Under the pieces are notes generated by a model, which saw nothing but the letters and a program-made list of their open reading frames with translations, was not told the DNA's origin and made no database searches. Below, piece by piece: positions 62,074 through 64,000 of a stretch of 64,000 nucleotides of DNA. Source of the DNA: Chryseobacterium sp. JAH (GTDB lineage Bacteria; Bacteroidota; Bacteroidia; Flavobacteriales; Weeksellaceae); assembly GCF_001507335.1 (NCBI RefSeq), contig NZ_LMAH01000001.1, positions 496,001 to 560,000 on the forward strand, written 5' to 3'. A program made the position numbers and the translations under genes. How positions within the stretch are numbered: position 1 is the stretch's first letter; each line of letters opens with the position of its first letter.

Positions 62074-62544
62074 ATGAATAAAATACTAATAACAATCTTT
62101 TTTTTCTCATATTTCTTCATCTTTTCACAGAGTGCAAATCTAATTTTACAGGTGAATGGTAAAATTATTACTTCAGAATTTGCTAATGTCTATCTCAAGT
62201 TTGATTTAGAAAATCGTTCAAAAATCATTAATGTTAATTATTTACCTGGAGATTTAAGTTTAACAGAGGAAGCATGGGAAATCATCAAAAGTCAACCAGA
62301 AAAAAAGTTTTATTTAAATGTTGATTACTATACCTATATAAATGGTAAACAGGGTATAGTAAATTTTGAGATTGAGCTCTCAAAATATCTGCTCGACCAG
62401 AAATATTTGATTGCAGACATTTATGATTTTAGAAACAAATCTTATAAACGTAAATATCAATATTTAACTGACAAACATTTTCTTGTGCAACTTTATTGGC
62501 GTCCAGAGAACGGAGTTAATGGAATTTATATCCCAAGAAGGTAA
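62074..62544 (+). CDS. Exported protein of unknown function
   Basis: A 156-residue protein with signal peptide MNKILITIFFFSYFFIFSQS. The mature part is strand-rich (NLILQVNGKIITSEFANVYL, KFYLNVDYYTYINGKQGIVN, FEIELSKYLLDQKYLIADIY) and has many aromatic residues, suggesting a compact beta-sandwich. I recognise no family. Its base composition is more AT-rich by eye than the neighbouring sugar genes. It lies beside the converging GH140-like gene, with a 128-base gap. Confidence 0.65.
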   Translation: MNKILITIFFFSYFFIFSQSANLILQVNGKIITSEFANVYLKFDLENRSKIINVNYLPGDLSLTEEAWEIIKSQPEKKFYLNVDYYTYINGKQGIVNFEIELSKYLLDQKYLIADIYDFRNKSYKRKYQYLTDKHFLVQLYWRPENGVNGIYIPRR

Positions 62545-62672
62545 GAATTGCTTTCATTTTTAGTTAACTAAAGCCAATCAAAGTTGAACATCAAAAACAC
62601 ACTAAAGCCATTTCTCCCAATATTTCTTTGTATTATTTTGTTTTAAATGATGCTTATTAAATCAATTTATAA

Positions 62673-64000
62673 TCAATTCAAATAATTCTTTTCCGCATCC
62701 ACCGCCACAAAAACAAAATCCTTAGCCTCTCCATTTTCTTTATCAGGCGTAAACTGTACAATTTTATTTCCATCAGACTCGCCAATGTATTTGTACCCGC
62801 CGGTTCTTGGATTGTACCACCAACATTTTTTCTTCTTTCCACTGATCTTCGACAAATCGATTTGCATATTTCTTCCGGTGTAATTGTACACGAGCAGATA
62901 ATCTGCTCCGCGGGTAGCAATAAGTCTTTCGTAACGTTCGCCCACTTCGCCTTTAATAATACTTTGATCCGGAATTCTTTCAAAGTACGGAAATTTCAAC
63001 ATCAGATTTTTTAAATACTGCATCTGCACAAAACCTGCGTCATTGAGACATTCGTACCACGCACGCTGAGCTCCGTATGCAGGCGACAAACCTGGTCTGT
63101 AAAACTGCATGATGGAATTGTGCCCGTAAGTGTGCCCAAAAGAACCGGCAAACACCGACCAATATGCATATCTTCTTACATCATGATCTTTCCATCGCGG
63201 TTCACCGGTATCGTGAAGTCCCTGTGGAATGTCTTCGTAGGAAGGTTCGCCATCGATGATGGGTTTTAAAGGTTTCATCGAAAGTGCTTTTTCGGCATAT
63301 CTCCAGTTATCTTCTTCGGTATCGGCAATTTTTTTCGCTTCGCCGTCGCCTTTTCGCTGTCCGTATCTTCTGTGACCGCTTTGAAACATATTGAAATCTA
63401 ACCAATCAGCATCGTTAAACCAATCAACGGAACTTGTAGCACCGAAAGGATGATAGGTCATTAAATGGATTTTGTCAACTGATTTTATGCTGTTGGCGAG
63501 AGCTTCCCAAACTTCAGTTTTGATGTCGCCTCTTAAATCTCCTCCAATAAACCAGATGATATTTGGTGAATCTTTATATCGTTCAGCCAGAAATTTACCA
63601 TAACTTTTTGCTTCTTCCACATTCATTTTTCCACCTTTGACCAAACCGCCCCAAATGCAGACCATGCCGATGTAAATTCCGTTTTTCTCGGCAGTTTTTA
63701 TGATATAATCCATGTGATCCCAATATCCGTAAACTCCTTTATGATTGATGTTGGTGAAATCAAAACCGTCAATCATAGAGGCTTGTCCGTATTTGTTGTA
63801 AACAGGAACGGCATTGATGGTTTGAACCTGAACGACATTGAATCCGTTTTTCGCACATTGACTCAGATAAAAATCTACTTCATCCCGATCGGTACGTTCT
63901 GGCAGAAGCCAACCGGTTTCTCCTAACCAGAAAAATGGTTTTCCGTTTTTGTGCTGCAAATATCTGCTGTTAGAGCTGACCTGCAGAGCTCCATTTGACC
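62673..64000 (-). CDS. GH140-family apiosidase-like glycoside hydrolase (N-terminus beyond window)
   Basis: About 442 C-terminal codons are seen. The frame remains open through base 64000 (GALQVSSNSRYLQHKNGKPF at the edge), so the start is outside. The DUF4038-type TIM barrel has PFFWLGETGWLLPERTD, NGFNVVQVQTINAVP, GYWDHMDYIIKTAEKNGIYI, SPNIIWFIGGDLRGD, LMTYHPFGATSSVDWFND and PIIDGEPSYEDIP. A C-terminal Put-collagen-binding-like domain has YLLVYNYTGR and WWYNPRTGGYKYIG. GH140 enzymes remove apiose-linked side chains of rhamnogalacturonan II. Catalytic acids are likely the Asp of GGDLRGD and the Glu of IDGEPSY. Confidence 0.88.
   Translation of the reverse strand, partial: SNGALQVSSNSRYLQHKNGKPFFWLGETGWLLPERTDRDEVDFYLSQCAKNGFNVVQVQTINAVPVYNKYGQASMIDGFDFTNINHKGVYGYWDHMDYIIKTAEKNGIYIGMVCIWGGLVKGGKMNVEEAKSYGKFLAERYKDSPNIIWFIGGDLRGDIKTEVWEALANSIKSVDKIHLMTYHPFGATSSVDWFNDADWLDFNMFQSGHRRYGQRKGDGEAKKIADTEEDNWRYAEKALSMKPLKPIIDGEPSYEDIPQGLHDTGEPRWKDHDVRRYAYWSVFAGSFGHTYGHNSIMQFYRPGLSPAYGAQRAWYECLNDAGFVQMQYLKNLMLKFPYFERIPDQSIIKGEVGERYERLIATRGADYLLVYNYTGRNMQIDLSKISGKKKKCWWYNPRTGGYKYIGESDGNKIVQFTPDKENGEAKDFVFVAVDAEKNYLN

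Overview
This A+T-rich window comes from a Flavobacteriia chromosome, most likely Chryseobacterium or a close Weeksellaceae relative. The evidence is the gene content (three GLPGLI-family proteins, a Bacteroidetes-type BlaI/M56 pair, a short ParE/ParC pair, an Hc1-like histone), the absence of clear Shine-Dalgarno sequences, and several promoters of the Bacteroidetes type (TTG at -33, 18-21 bp spacer, TAnnTTTG at -7). I see no phage, insertion sequence, CRISPR array, rRNA or obvious anti-phage locus. Most of the window is core chromosome.

Layout. 1-1070: a TetR repressor and the start of a TolC-type outer-membrane channel, the first genes of an efflux operon that runs off the left edge. 1.2-3.6 kb: a CvfB-like S1 protein and dihydrolipoyl dehydrogenase. 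3.75-8 kb: a minus-strand run recQ, bacterial-PH-like membrane protein, glycosyltransferase, small Cys-rich protein. 8.1-10.1 kb: arabinose-5-phosphate isomerase and tatC. 10.3-14 kb: two exported metallopeptidases (M1 and M61). 14-20.2 kb: a five-gene operon, blaI, two paralogous M56 sensor peptidases and two GLPGLI proteins, under a promoter whose -7 box overlaps a TACA/TGTA operator. 21.7-21.9 kb: two tandem initiator tRNA genes. 22-25.3 kb: a Sua5, CPBP protease, YaaA, PrmC, DUF4180 operon. 25.6-31 kb: rhomboid protease, parC and parE.

31-42.8 kb is housekeeping and stress genes: methionine aminotransferase, SDR, AraC regulator, ychF, ferritin, a GH10-like lipoprotein, typA/bipA, a PfpI-like protein and DUF1294. 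43.1-52.3 kb holds a LuxR-type regulator, tex, RDD protein, a third GLPGLI gene behind a carboxypeptidase-regulatory-like surface protein, a 58-residue histone-like gene, a frameshifted GNAT acetyltransferase, a Crp/Fnr regulator and a CAT-like acetyltransferase.

52.5-64 kb is a carbohydrate-degradation region: an exported GH28 polygalacturonase, a 1187-residue DUF4450 protein, a 711-residue six-hairpin-glycosidase-like protein, a GntR regulator with a sugar-binding-type C-terminal half, and, at the right edge on the other strand, a GH140-like (apiosidase family) protein. Together they suggest attack on pectin, possibly apiose-bearing rhamnogalacturonan II or apiogalacturonan. No SusC/SusD pair is present in the window.

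The best candidates for new biology are the blaI-M56-M56-GLPGLI-GLPGLI operon and the two large uncharacterised putative glycosidases. All assignments come from reading the sequence; no database search was run.
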